Assembly: GCA_023426435.1 (NCBI GenBank)
Contig: JAFAAS010000029.1
Location: 1-16,533 of the forward strand
Reading direction: 5' to 3'
DNA length: 16,533 nucleotides
DNA from: Verrucomicrobiota bacterium
Lineage (GTDB): Bacteria; Verrucomicrobiota; Verrucomicrobiia; Opitutales; Opitutaceae
This document shows, one piece after another, positions 7,138 to 13,907 of this stretch; positions within the stretch are counted from its first letter, which is position 1, and every line of letters begins with the position of its first letter. The position numbers were made by a program, and so were the translations under genes. Below the pieces are notes generated by a model that saw only the letters and a list, made by a program, of their open reading frames with translations, made no database searches and was not told the origin of the DNA.

Positions 7138-8514
7138 ATGCTTCGCATCATCCGCCTCCCAGCCCTCCTGTGTCTCATCGGCTTCGCGCCATCCCTGTGG
7201 GCTCAATCACCGTCGCCGCTGCCTGTTCCGGAAGACTATTTCCCTGGCCTGAAATCTCTCCTCGAGACGGCCCTTCAACAATCGCCGCGCATGATTGCGC
7301 GCAATGCCGACGAGGTCATCGCTGAAGCCTATCGCCGCGAAGTCCGCTCGGGTCAGCTGCCGAGTATCGGAGGTTACGCGAGCTACTATCCATATACGCG
7401 TGAGCGTCGCGGTGAGGCCCCTGATGTTACCGTGGGTAACAACGAAAAAGTCGCCTACAACTTCTCGCTCAACCAGGCGGTTTTCCACTGGGGAGCGTTG
7501 CGCAACAACACCAAGATCGCGGAGCTCCGGGAGAAAATGGCCGAGGAGGGCACGGCGGATGCCTATCGCCTGCTGGTCGAGCAGATCCGGGCGCAATATC
7601 TTACGCTGGTCGTGGTGAAGACCACCCTCACGCGGGCTCGGTTCAATCAGCGCGTCGCCGACGAGGCGCTGGCGCTTGCTCGTTCCCGCCGCGAACGCGG
7701 GGTAATCGCGGAAGCGGATCTTTTCACTCCCACGATTACGGCGGAACAAGCCCGGTTGTGGACCGATCGCGTCGAGTTCGACTACGAAAATAACCGCGTG
7801 CTGCTCGGAAAGCTCTGCGGTCTGCCCATCGTGCCGGACGATCAGATCCCGGCGGAGATTCCCAACGTCACACCGAACTCGGCCGAGGTTGACCGCGTGG
7901 TCAGCACGTTCACCGGGCAAGGCGATCCCGATACCTACTACATGCGGAATCTTCGCACCGGAATCGAGATCGAGCGATTGAACTACAAGATCGCGGACTC
8001 GCGTTTGAAGCCGAAGCTCAATGCGCAGGTGGGCGTCAGCCAGGACGAGCAGACGTTCGCTTTCGCAAACGCTCAAACGAGCAAATACAAGATCCAGAGC
8101 ACTTACGCGGGTGTTTCACTCAACTGGAATATCTTCGATAGTTTCGCGACCCGTAATGCCAAGATCTCCAGCCTTACCCGTCGTCGCGAACTGGAACGCG
8201 CCTACAAGGAGCAAGTCGGCGACCTTCTTCTGTCCGTTCAGAATCAGAAGCGTCAGCTCGAGTTTTCCGCGCGTGCACTCGCAATCGCGGAAAAGCTTCT
8301 GACTTCGTCGCAGGGCGGCGTGCAAGTCGCCGAGGAAGACCTCCGCCGCGGCGTCGGTTCGCAAGCCAGCGTCGATTCCGCGCGACTCCACCTCTACTCC
8401 CGGCAGATCGAAGCGTTCCAGGCGCGCAACGATTACCTCCTCAAGCTCTCCGGACTCCTCTCAACGACCTTGAACGATCCGGCGCTGAATCTCCTCCCGG
8501 CCAAGTATCGATGA
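7138..8514 (+). CDS. TolC-family outer membrane efflux protein
   Basis: A 458-residue protein forming the outer-membrane channel of a tripartite exporter. A signal peptide is evident: basic MLRIIR, a hydrophobic core and a likely cleavage after WA at residue 22. The mature part has the two similar halves of the TolC fold: long amphipathic helices rich in Ala/Arg/Glu (about 40-60, 130-230, 255-285 and 345-435) alternating with short strand segments such as GGYASYYPYTRE, YNFSLNQAVFHWG and YAGVSLNWNIFDSF. The length fits the family (about 420-500). No Shine-Dalgarno precedes ATG 7138. Its stop overlaps the adaptor start in an ATGA arrangement (8511-8514), indicating translational coupling and a shared operon with adaptor, permease and ATPase. 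The exported substrate cannot be read from the sequence. Confidence 0.88.
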   Translation: MLRIIRLPALLCLIGFAPSLWAQSPSPLPVPEDYFPGLKSLLETALQQSPRMIARNADEVIAEAYRREVRSGQLPSIGGYASYYPYTRERRGEAPDVTVGNNEKVAYNFSLNQAVFHWGALRNNTKIAELREKMAEEGTADAYRLLVEQIRAQYLTLVVVKTTLTRARFNQRVADEALALARSRRERGVIAEADLFTPTITAEQARLWTDRVEFDYENNRVLLGKLCGLPIVPDDQIPAEIPNVTPNSAEVDRVVSTFTGQGDPDTYYMRNLRTGIEIERLNYKIADSRLKPKLNAQVGVSQDEQTFAFANAQTSKYKIQSTYAGVSLNWNIFDSFATRNAKISSLTRRRELERAYKEQVGDLLLSVQNQKRQLEFSARALAIAEKLLTSSQGGVQVAEEDLRRGVGSQASVDSARLHLYSRQIEAFQARNDYLLKLSGLLSTTLNDPALNLLPAKYR

Positions 8515-9623
8515 AAAAAATCCTGATCGCAGTCGCGGCCGTTGTCGTGATTGCACTCGCCGCCACTTATTTTCTTCGCCCCACCGCGCGTGTTGCGACA
8601 GCGACCACGGGACGCGCCGTCAAAGCCGTTCCGGGCAGCGTGACGGTTTACGCCGAATACGAGATGGAGCTGAAAAGCGAAATCGGCGGCCGAGTCATGC
8701 ACAGCGAGCTCGATCCCGGTTTGAAGGTCGCCGCGGGCACCGTGCTGGTGCAAATCGACACCGGCGATCTTTCGCTCGAGATCGAGCAGCTCGAAAGCGA
8801 GCTCGAAGCCGCGAAGAAGCGGATCGCCGTCGGTTCCGCCATTGCCCTCGATTTGGAAACCGCCCGGGAATCGCTGGAAAATTACGAGCGACTCGCAAAA
8901 GCGGGCAATTTCCCGCTAGCCGAACTCGAGAAAGAACGGCGCAAGGTGAAGCAGATCGAGCAGAGGCTCGCGCTCGAGGAGGTCACCAACAACCAGCAGC
9001 TCTCCACCCTCGAAAACACGCTCCAGGTGAAACGTCGCCAGCTGCAGAAGATGACGATCATCGCCCCGTTCGAAGGCGTGGTTTCGCGGGTGTTTGCCCG
9101 TCCCGGCGATCTCATCAACGCCAACGACCCCATCGCGGTCATCATCGCCACCAGCCGCACGGTGGAGGCGAAGATCAGCGAAGAAAATTTCTCCGAGCTC
9201 AAAGTCGGCCTAAAAGCGGACGTCCGCTTCCTCGGCTACGGCGCGTGGCTCTACGATGCAACCGTCACCAAAATTCTCCCCACCGCCGACCCGCAGACGC
9301 AGCGCTACATGGTCCACCTCGACGTTGAAATCGAGCCCGAGAAGCTCGTCCCGGGCATCACCGGCGAAGTGAACATCGTCGTCGGCGAGCGCGAGTCGGA
9401 CGTCATCATCCCGCGCCGTGCGCTTTTCGGAAACAACGTGTATGTCGTCGAAGGCGGTCGCGTGCGGTTGCAACAGGTCGAGATCGGCTACGAGAGTTTC
9501 ACGGCGGTTGAGATCCTGAAGGGCCTTAAAACCGGCGACCAGGTGATCGTTGACCAGCTCGATCTCTTCCGCGACGGCGATCGGGTTCGCACGGAAGTCG
9601 TCAACGCGCCCGCCGCCAACTAA
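8511..9623 (+). CDS. Periplasmic adaptor (membrane-fusion) protein of an ABC exporter, HlyD/MacA-like
   Basis: A 370-residue adaptor bridging the inner-membrane ABC transporter and the TolC channel. An N-terminal membrane anchor spans residues 4-22 without a lipobox Cys. The first lipoyl half-motif is at 42-86 (around EIGGRVMHSELDPGLKVAAG), a long Glu/Lys/Leu-rich coiled-coil hairpin at about 87-180, and the second lipoyl half at 182-212 (MTIIAPFEGVVSRVFARPGD). The beta-barrel and membrane-proximal domains follow (215-360), including VPGITGEVNIVVG and the terminal LKTGDQVIVDQLDLFRDGDRV. Domain order and length are typical of MacA-type adaptors. It starts inside the stop codon of the TolC-like gene and ends 30 bases before the permease. 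MacA-like is favoured over RND adaptors because the next gene is an ABC permease. Confidence 0.9.
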   Translation: MKKILIAVAAVVVIALAATYFLRPTARVATATTGRAVKAVPGSVTVYAEYEMELKSEIGGRVMHSELDPGLKVAAGTVLVQIDTGDLSLEIEQLESELEAAKKRIAVGSAIALDLETARESLENYERLAKAGNFPLAELEKERRKVKQIEQRLALEEVTNNQQLSTLENTLQVKRRQLQKMTIIAPFEGVVSRVFARPGDLINANDPIAVIIATSRTVEAKISEENFSELKVGLKADVRFLGYGAWLYDATVTKILPTADPQTQRYMVHLDVEIEPEKLVPGITGEVNIVVGERESDVIIPRRALFGNNVYVVEGGRVRLQQVEIGYESFTAVEILKGLKTGDQVIVDQLDLFRDGDRVRTEVVNAPAAN

Positions 9624-9653
9624 GCGGCCGAGCCCTTTTCGCCGCAGCTGTTC

Positions 9654-10898
9654 ATGTCTCCGAATCTCCGCATCGCGTTTCGCTTCCTCACGGCGAAGAA
9701 GCGTGCGATGGCGATGAGCCTCTCGTGCATCGTCCTCGGCGTCGGCTTGTTCGTCGTGACCCAGGCGACGACGAGCGGCTTCGAACAGTTCTTCATCAAG
9801 ACGATCCTTGGCACCGACGGCGCGATCCGCATCCAGGATGAAATCCAGGATACGATTCGCAGCATGGCGGCGGGCGGCCACGGCTCGCAGTTCGAGATCC
9901 GGCAGAAGGAAGGGCGCAAGTTCATCGAAGGCATTCAGGAGCCGAAGCTGCTGACCGATGCGCTGCGGCGCTTTCCCAACGTCTCCGCGGTTTCCACGGT
10001 CGTCACGGGTCCCGTCAACATTCGCAGCTCCTTCGGCAGCGATTCGGTGCGCGTTTACGGGATCAACATCGACGATCACACGAGGGTATCCGATTTGGAA
10101 CGACAGATCATCGCGGGCAGCGCCGCCGAGTTTGGCGCCACCGCGTCGGGCGCGCTGATCGGCAGCGAAATGTCGCGGCGGCTTCAGCTCGCGATGGGCG
10201 ATTCCTTCGTGCTCGAGGCGCTGGGCGAGCAACGGCGGTTTCGCGTGGTTGCGATCTATGAGACGGGCGTGGCGGACATCGATCGGGTGCGCATTTATCT
10301 CAACATGAGCGAAGCCCGTTCCTTGCTGAAGAAGACCACCGGCGCGTCGTTTCTTCAGGTCAACCTGATCGACAAGGATCGCGCGCCCGCCGACGCCGCC
10401 CACATGGAAGAGGTGCTGCACCACGCCGCGCGCCCGTGGCAGGATCGCGAAAAAACCTGGCTCGAGGTGTTTCGCGCGTTGCGGTTGTCCACGGCGATCA
10501 CGGTGTCGGTCTTCACGCTCATCGCCGGTCTCGCGATGTTCAACACGCTCGCGATGATCGTCCTCGAGAAGACCAAGGAGATCGCGATTCTTCGCTCGAT
10601 GGGCTACACCCGGAAGGACATCTCGCAGATCTTCCTCTGGCAGGCCATCATCGTCCTGGCGATCGGAACGGCGCTGGGTTGCGCGCTCGGGGCGCTGATC
10701 ACGTATGGAGTTTCTCACTACCCGATCCGCATCCGTGGTATTTTTGCGACGGATACGTTCATCGTGGCTTGGTCGCTGTGGCATTATGTTTCCGGCGTGC
10801 TCACCGCCGTCGTGATGGTGATGGTCGCGAGTCTCGTCCCCGCCCGCCGCGCCGCGCTCCTCGAACCGGGTGACGTCATCCGCGGAACGGCGCAGTAG
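9654..10898 (+). CDS. ABC transporter permease, FtsX/MacB-LolC type
   Basis: A 414-residue permease with the family's four-segment layout: TM1 at about 18-38, a large periplasmic domain at 39-275, then TM2 (277-301), TM3 (326-351) and TM4 (377-397). The cytoplasmic coupling region EKTKEIAILRSMGYTRKDI (305-323) and the terminal PARRAALLEPGDVIRG (397-412) are hallmarks of the FtsX-like permease domain (PF02687). The N-terminus LRIAFRFLTAKKR resembles LolC/LolE. No ATPase domain is fused, unlike MacB itself; the ATPase is a separate gene at 11324. LolC/E-type and MacB-type systems look alike in this domain, but the upstream TolC and adaptor genes favour an exporter. Only one permease is present, so it probably acts as a homodimer. 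The four-helix-bundle cassette begins 9 bases after its stop. Confidence 0.88.
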   Translation: MSPNLRIAFRFLTAKKRAMAMSLSCIVLGVGLFVVTQATTSGFEQFFIKTILGTDGAIRIQDEIQDTIRSMAAGGHGSQFEIRQKEGRKFIEGIQEPKLLTDALRRFPNVSAVSTVVTGPVNIRSSFGSDSVRVYGINIDDHTRVSDLERQIIAGSAAEFGATASGALIGSEMSRRLQLAMGDSFVLEALGEQRRFRVVAIYETGVADIDRVRIYLNMSEARSLLKKTTGASFLQVNLIDKDRAPADAAHMEEVLHHAARPWQDREKTWLEVFRALRLSTAITVSVFTLIAGLAMFNTLAMIVLEKTKEIAILRSMGYTRKDISQIFLWQAIIVLAIGTALGCALGALITYGVSHYPIRIRGIFATDTFIVAWSLWHYVSGVLTAVVMVMVASLVPARRAALLEPGDVIRGTAQ

Positions 10899-10907
10899 TG
10901 CGGGACG

Positions 10908-10939
10908 GGAGCAGGGGGCAAGGAGCAGGGAGCAGGATC
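10908..10939 (+). repeat. Left arm of 32-bp inverted repeat (GGAGCAG heptamers)
   Basis: The arm is four heptamers (GGAGCAG, GGGGCAA, GGAGCAG, GGAGCAG) followed by GATC. It pairs with 11306-11337 at 30 of 32 positions in DNA. In RNA one mismatch becomes a G-U pair (10916), leaving a single unpaired position (10921 against 11324). The arm lies 9 bases downstream of the permease stop and carries the AGGA (10934-10937) that probably serves as ribosome binding site for the gene at 10948. Confidence 0.9.
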
Positions 10940-10947
10940 CAAGCGCG

Positions 10948-11307
10948 ATGAACGACGACACTTTCGAAAATCTCGAAGTTTGGCAGGAGGCGATCGAGCT
11001 GGCTGCTCGCGTCTACGAATCATTCGGCGAATGTCGGGATTACGGCTTTCGCAACCAGATTCAGGAGGCGTCGGTTTCCGTGTCCAACAACATCGCCGAA
11101 GGATACGAGCGAGATTCGAATCAGGAGTTCATCCGCTTTCTCTTCATCGCAAAAGGTTCGTGTGGCGAAGTTCGATCGCAGGCTTATCTCGCAAGACGCT
11201 TAAAGCTTCTCTCGGATGAACGCGCTGCTGACCTGGTGGGCAGTTCCAAACGGCTTTCCAAACGTATTCAGAAATTAATCGACGTGCGCCGCGACAAGTT
11301 CGGCTGA
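10948..11307 (+). CDS. Four-helix-bundle protein (23S rRNA intervening-sequence protein / S23 family)
   Basis: A 119-residue protein of the bacterial IVP family (TIGR02436-like), whose founding members are encoded inside 23S rRNA intervening sequences. Avd proteins of diversity-generating retroelements share the fold. Molecular function is unknown in most contexts. Seen here: FENLEVWQEAIELAARVY (6-23), the diagnostic SNNIAEGYERDSNQEF (46-61), and FLFIAKGSCGE (64-74), followed by a basic amphipathic helix. ATG 10948 is chosen because family homology begins at once after it and AGGA lies 10 bases upstream; an in-frame ATG at 10870 would overlap the permease and translate the repeat. The gene lies between two 32-bp inverted-repeat arms, between permease and ATPase of one operon, and its stop codon overlaps the first bases of the right arm. 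It has no evident role in export and looks inserted. Confidence 0.92.
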   Translation: MNDDTFENLEVWQEAIELAARVYESFGECRDYGFRNQIQEASVSVSNNIAEGYERDSNQEFIRFLFIAKGSCGEVRSQAYLARRLKLLSDERAADLVGSSKRLSKRIQKLIDVRRDKFG

Positions 11308-11337
11308 TCCTGCTCCCTGCTCCATGCCTCCTGCTCC
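11306..11337 (+). repeat. Right arm of 32-bp inverted repeat; contains the ATPase start codon
   Basis: Reverse complement of 10908-10939 at 30 of 32 positions, with CTGCTCC units at 11310-11316, 11317-11323 and 11331-11337. It begins inside the TGA stop of the four-helix-bundle gene and spans the ATG (11324-11326) of the ATPase gene. The sole position unpaired in the RNA stem is 11324, the A of that ATG; a perfect complement would read TTG. Confidence 0.9.
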
Positions 11338-12025
11338 TCAGAATTCCTCGGACGTCGCTCTTCGTTGCGAAAACATTCACCGTTATCTCGGCCAGAATGA
11401 GGGGCGGGTGCATGTGTTGCGCGGCGTTTCGTTCGAAGCGCATCGCGGGCAGGTTTACGCGATTGTCGGTCCGTCCGGCTGCGGCAAGTCCACGCTGCTT
11501 TACTTGCTCGGGTTGCTCGACCGCCAGGAAGAGGGCGACATCTGGATCAACAATCAACTGATGTCGAACAGCAGCGATCTCGAGCGCACCGCGGCGCGCT
11601 GCGAACACATCGGGTTCGTGTTTCAGTTTCACTTCTTGATGCAGGAATTCACCGCGCTCGACAATGTGATGATGCCGATGCGCAAACTCGGTCGGCTCAC
11701 GCCGGAGCAAATGGAAGAGCGCGCGCATTCCTTGCTTGGCGCGGTCGGACTTGGGGAAAAAACGCATCGTCTCGGCACGCAACTTTCCGGCGGCGAACAG
11801 CAGCGCGTCGCCATCGCGCGCGCGCTCGCCAATCAGCCCGCGATCATCCTCGCCGACGAGCCGACCGGGAATTTGGACGCGAAAAACTCGGGGATCGTTT
11901 TCGACCTGCTCACGCGGCTGGCGAAGGACAACGGCCAGGCGGTGATCCTCGTGACGCACAATCCGGAAATCGCGAATCGTTGCGACAGCGTCCGGCCGAT
12001 GCGCGATGGCGTATTCGTCAGCTGA
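11324..12025 (+). CDS. ABC transporter ATP-binding protein, LolD/MacB type
   Basis: A 233-residue ATPase that would power the permease at 9654-10898. All nucleotide-binding motifs are intact: Walker A GPSGCGKST (49-57), Q-loop Gln101 (FVFQFHFL), signature LSGGEQQR (154-161), Walker B IILADEP (174-180) with catalytic Glu179, D-loop GNLDAK and H-loop His212 (VTHNPE). The arrangement is that of the MacB/LolD/FtsE group. The first ten residues (MPPAPQNSSD) are encoded partly by the inverted-repeat arm, and family similarity starts at about residue 11. The bases before the ATG are CT-rich, with no Shine-Dalgarno. The start lies 16 bases after the stop of the four-helix-bundle gene, so translation probably depends on ribosomes arriving from upstream. 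No other in-frame ATG fits the N-terminus. Confidence 0.92.
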   Translation: MPPAPQNSSDVALRCENIHRYLGQNEGRVHVLRGVSFEAHRGQVYAIVGPSGCGKSTLLYLLGLLDRQEEGDIWINNQLMSNSSDLERTAARCEHIGFVFQFHFLMQEFTALDNVMMPMRKLGRLTPEQMEERAHSLLGAVGLGEKTHRLGTQLSGGEQQRVAIARALANQPAIILADEPTGNLDAKNSGIVFDLLTRLAKDNGQAVILVTHNPEIANRCDSVRPMRDGVFVS

Positions 12026-12039
12026 GTGACGCAACGGGA

Positions 12040-12069
12040 TTAACCACGATGAACACGAATGGACACAAA
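12040..12069. repeat. Short decamer tandem repeat (three degenerate units)
   Basis: TTAACCACGA (12040-12049), TGAACACGAA (12050-12059) and TGGACACAAA (12060-12069) form a degenerate 10-base period just downstream of the exporter ATPase. An ATG at 12049 opens a 26-codon frame starting MNTNGHKG and ending at TAA 12127-12129. From memory, CACGAATGAACACGAAT-type repeats often precede GxxExxY-type genes in such genomes; no such gene follows here. Confidence 0.5.
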
Positions 12070-12168
12070 GGTCTGATCGCGATCTCGCCCGAGATTGCTG
12101 AGGTTCACTCGCGTCAATTTGCGGGGTAAGGCGATGCGCGGGCGGTAGCGCCGTGCGGACGAAGGATC

Positions 12169-13509
12169 ATGGATCGCCCCCTGCTGCTCCGCGTTTGGGT
12201 GGGGATCTGCGCCGTGGCGGGTGTCGCGCTCTTTCTCTCGCAACTTTGGGAGATTCCCGTGCGCAGCGCGCTGCGCGGTTACGACAACACCTTCAATTAT
12301 CTTTGGGTGCGCTCGGCGATGGCCGACGGCGATTGGGATTTCGAGAACGATCTCCAAATCGCGGATACACTCGCGCCCGATCATCAGGTGTCCGCGCTCG
12401 ATCTGCCGCGGACGAAGGCGGGCCTCATCCCCAACAAATACGGAGTCGGGTGGGCGCTGCTGACGGTGCCGGCTTATGTCGTCGCCGACGGCATGGTGTG
12501 GTTCGCACGCGCGGTCGGCGGAACGGCGTGGCAAGACGATGGCTTCGGTGCAGCTCATCAGATCGCGGTGCAGTGCTGGCATCTGGCGCTCGCGTGCGCC
12601 GGGCTCTGGCTCGCCTGGCGAACGATTGCCCGATGGACCGACGATTCTTCCTCGGCCCTTGCGGGTGTGGCGACCATCTGGGCGGCCAGTCCGTTGTTCT
12701 ATTACCAGACGGCGAATCTCAGCATGAGCCATGGCGCGGCTTTTTTCGCCATCGCGCTGTTCGCATTCGCCCTCGCACGAATCCGCGACAAGGACGCCGC
12801 GCGCTGGTGGATATTAGCGGGCGCAGGGTGGGGGCTGGCGGTGATCACCCGCTTTCAACTCGCGGTATTCGCGATCGTCGCGCTGGTCGCGATGGGGGAG
12901 GGTAGGGTTTCTGCGGATACGATCTCGCGCCTGCGTCGCGCCGTTCGCGCGTCGGTTTGTTTCTCCGCGGGCGCGCTTCCTTTGATCATGTTTCAACTCG
13001 CGGCCTGGCGGGTGGTGTATGGGGAATGGTTCGTATTCAGCTATGGGGCGGAGGGAGAGCGGTTCCATTGGGCGCGGCCTGAGATTTTCAACTCGTTGTT
13101 CTCCTCATGGCATGGCCTGTTCTACTGGCACCCGTTGCTGGCGGTCGCTGCGGCCGGGAGCCTCGTGTGGGCATGCCGTGCGCGAGGGGAAGCGGTGGCG
13201 TGGTGGTTCGCCTTGGGAGCGACCGCTTATATTGCCGCGGCCTGGTGGTGCTGGTGGTTCGCTTCCTCGTTCGGCAACCGGGCTTACGATGCGGCGTTGC
13301 TTCCGCTGATGGCCGGAATGGCGTGGCTGTTTAGCCGGGCGAAAGGGCGATGGCGCGCGGTGTTGTGGACAATCGCGATCGCCGCCGGCGTTTGGAATTT
13401 CTACGTGGCCACCTTGTATCGGACGGGCGCGATCTCGCGAAACGAGCCGGTCACGTGGCGCCAGATGCTCGATGCTGCAGAAAGGTTGCCCGAAGCTGCG
13501 CGGTTTTGA
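12169..13509 (+). CDS. GT-C membrane glycosyltransferase, ArnT/GT39-like
   Basis: A 446-residue polytopic inner-membrane protein with about ten hydrophobic segments. The first loop after TM1 carries GYDNTFNYLWVRSAMADGDWDFENDL (37-62), with Asp39 and the DGDWDFEND acidic cluster where GT-C enzymes place catalytic and metal-binding acids. Further conserved-looking stretches are NKYGVGWALLTVP (89-101), SMSHGAAFF (186-194) and SWHGLFYWHP (313-322). The predicted role is transfer of a sugar from a polyprenyl-phosphate donor to an envelope acceptor outside the membrane; donor and acceptor are unknown. Start ATG 12169 has AAGGA just upstream, though closer than usual. It is shorter than E. coli ArnT and lacks its large periplasmic C-terminus. 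It may be transcribed with the exporter genes 143 bases upstream or independently. Confidence 0.75.
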   Translation: MDRPLLLRVWVGICAVAGVALFLSQLWEIPVRSALRGYDNTFNYLWVRSAMADGDWDFENDLQIADTLAPDHQVSALDLPRTKAGLIPNKYGVGWALLTVPAYVVADGMVWFARAVGGTAWQDDGFGAAHQIAVQCWHLALACAGLWLAWRTIARWTDDSSSALAGVATIWAASPLFYYQTANLSMSHGAAFFAIALFAFALARIRDKDAARWWILAGAGWGLAVITRFQLAVFAIVALVAMGEGRVSADTISRLRRAVRASVCFSAGALPLIMFQLAAWRVVYGEWFVFSYGAEGERFHWARPEIFNSLFSSWHGLFYWHPLLAVAAAGSLVWACRARGEAVAWWFALGATAYIAAAWWCWWFASSFGNRAYDAALLPLMAGMAWLFSRAKGRWRAVLWTIAIAAGVWNFYVATLYRTGAISRNEPVTWRQMLDAAERLPEAARF

Positions 13510-13581
13510 ACCTCGCGCGGAGGTCGCGGTCGATGCGTCCCCATTAGTGCGCGCGCCGTTGCGTTTCAGCATCGGTCATAT

Positions 13582-13593
13582 TTTGCGCGCAAA
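13582..13593. promoter_or_regulatory. 12-bp palindrome in the region upstream of the act genes
   Basis: TTTGCGCGCAAA is a perfect palindrome in the 398-base stretch between the glycosyltransferase stop and actA. An AT-richer segment follows, with TAAATT at 13607-13612 as a weak -10 candidate. If transcription starts near 13620, the palindrome would be placed like an operator and the ATG at 13596 would lie outside the transcript. The regulatory role is inferred from position only. Confidence 0.3.
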
Positions 13594-13676
13594 GAATGCG
13601 GCATCCTAAATTTTGGTTTACAACGGCAAACGTCACCCGCTTCTTTGGCGCCGACTTTAACCTTTTCCCTCCCCAC

Positions 13677-13874
13677 GTGAGTCACGACCCATCGCGTAAG
13701 AGTTTTTTAGGAAAATTGATCGGCTTGGTCGCAGTCGCCGGCCTGGCGCCGCGCCTCTTCGCGAAGTCTGCTTCGTCGGTGACAGCGTCCACGGCGACGC
13801 CGGCCGCGGCGCCGAAGCCCTTCACGTTGCAGTCCGAAACGCGAGCGGTGTCTCGTCGCGCGGACTCGGTCTAA
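13677..13874 (+). CDS. Small hypothetical protein with twin-arginine-like leader
   Basis: A possible 65-residue protein read from GTG 13677. The first residues after the start, SHDPSRKSFLGKLIGLVAVAG, place an Arg-Lys pair before a hydrophobic stretch and an A-x-A-like end (RLFAKSA), as in Tat or Sec leaders. The rest is Ala/Thr/Pro-rich and has no recognisable domain. The frame extends upstream to ATG 13596, but those 27 residues lack any protein-like pattern and may precede the promoter. There is no Shine-Dalgarno before either start. The gene ends 33 bases before actA, so it could be the first gene of the act operon. It may also be a chance frame; a short secreted peptide is the best reading. 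Confidence 0.4.
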   Translation: MSHDPSRKSFLGKLIGLVAVAGLAPRLFAKSASSVTASTATPAAAPKPFTLQSETRAVSRRADSV

Positions 13875-13907
13875 TCCTCGCTTCCGGCTGACGAACCGCT
13901 CCGGCTC

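Noticed and set aside
7207..8076. 289-codon open frame on the minus strand within the TolC-family gene
   Set aside because: Antisense to a gene with a clear signal peptide and TolC fold pattern; composition typical of a shadow frame.
10870..10947. Longer start for the four-helix-bundle gene
   Set aside because: It would overlap the permease end and translate the repeat arm; family similarity starts after ATG 10948, which has AGGA at a good distance.
9210..10961. 583-codon open frame on the minus strand across adaptor and permease
   Set aside because: Low-complexity Arg/Asp/His composition; shadow of two well-identified plus-strand genes.
10908..11337. Insertion sequence or CRISPR interpretation of the inverted repeats
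   Set aside because: The enclosed gene has no transposase motifs. There are only two oppositely oriented arms with no spacer series, and no target-site duplication is evident.
13510..13524. ACCTC-GCGCG-GAGGT hairpin after the glycosyltransferase gene as an intrinsic terminator
   Set aside because: The 5-bp stem is short and no T-run follows; it is likely chance in GC-rich DNA.
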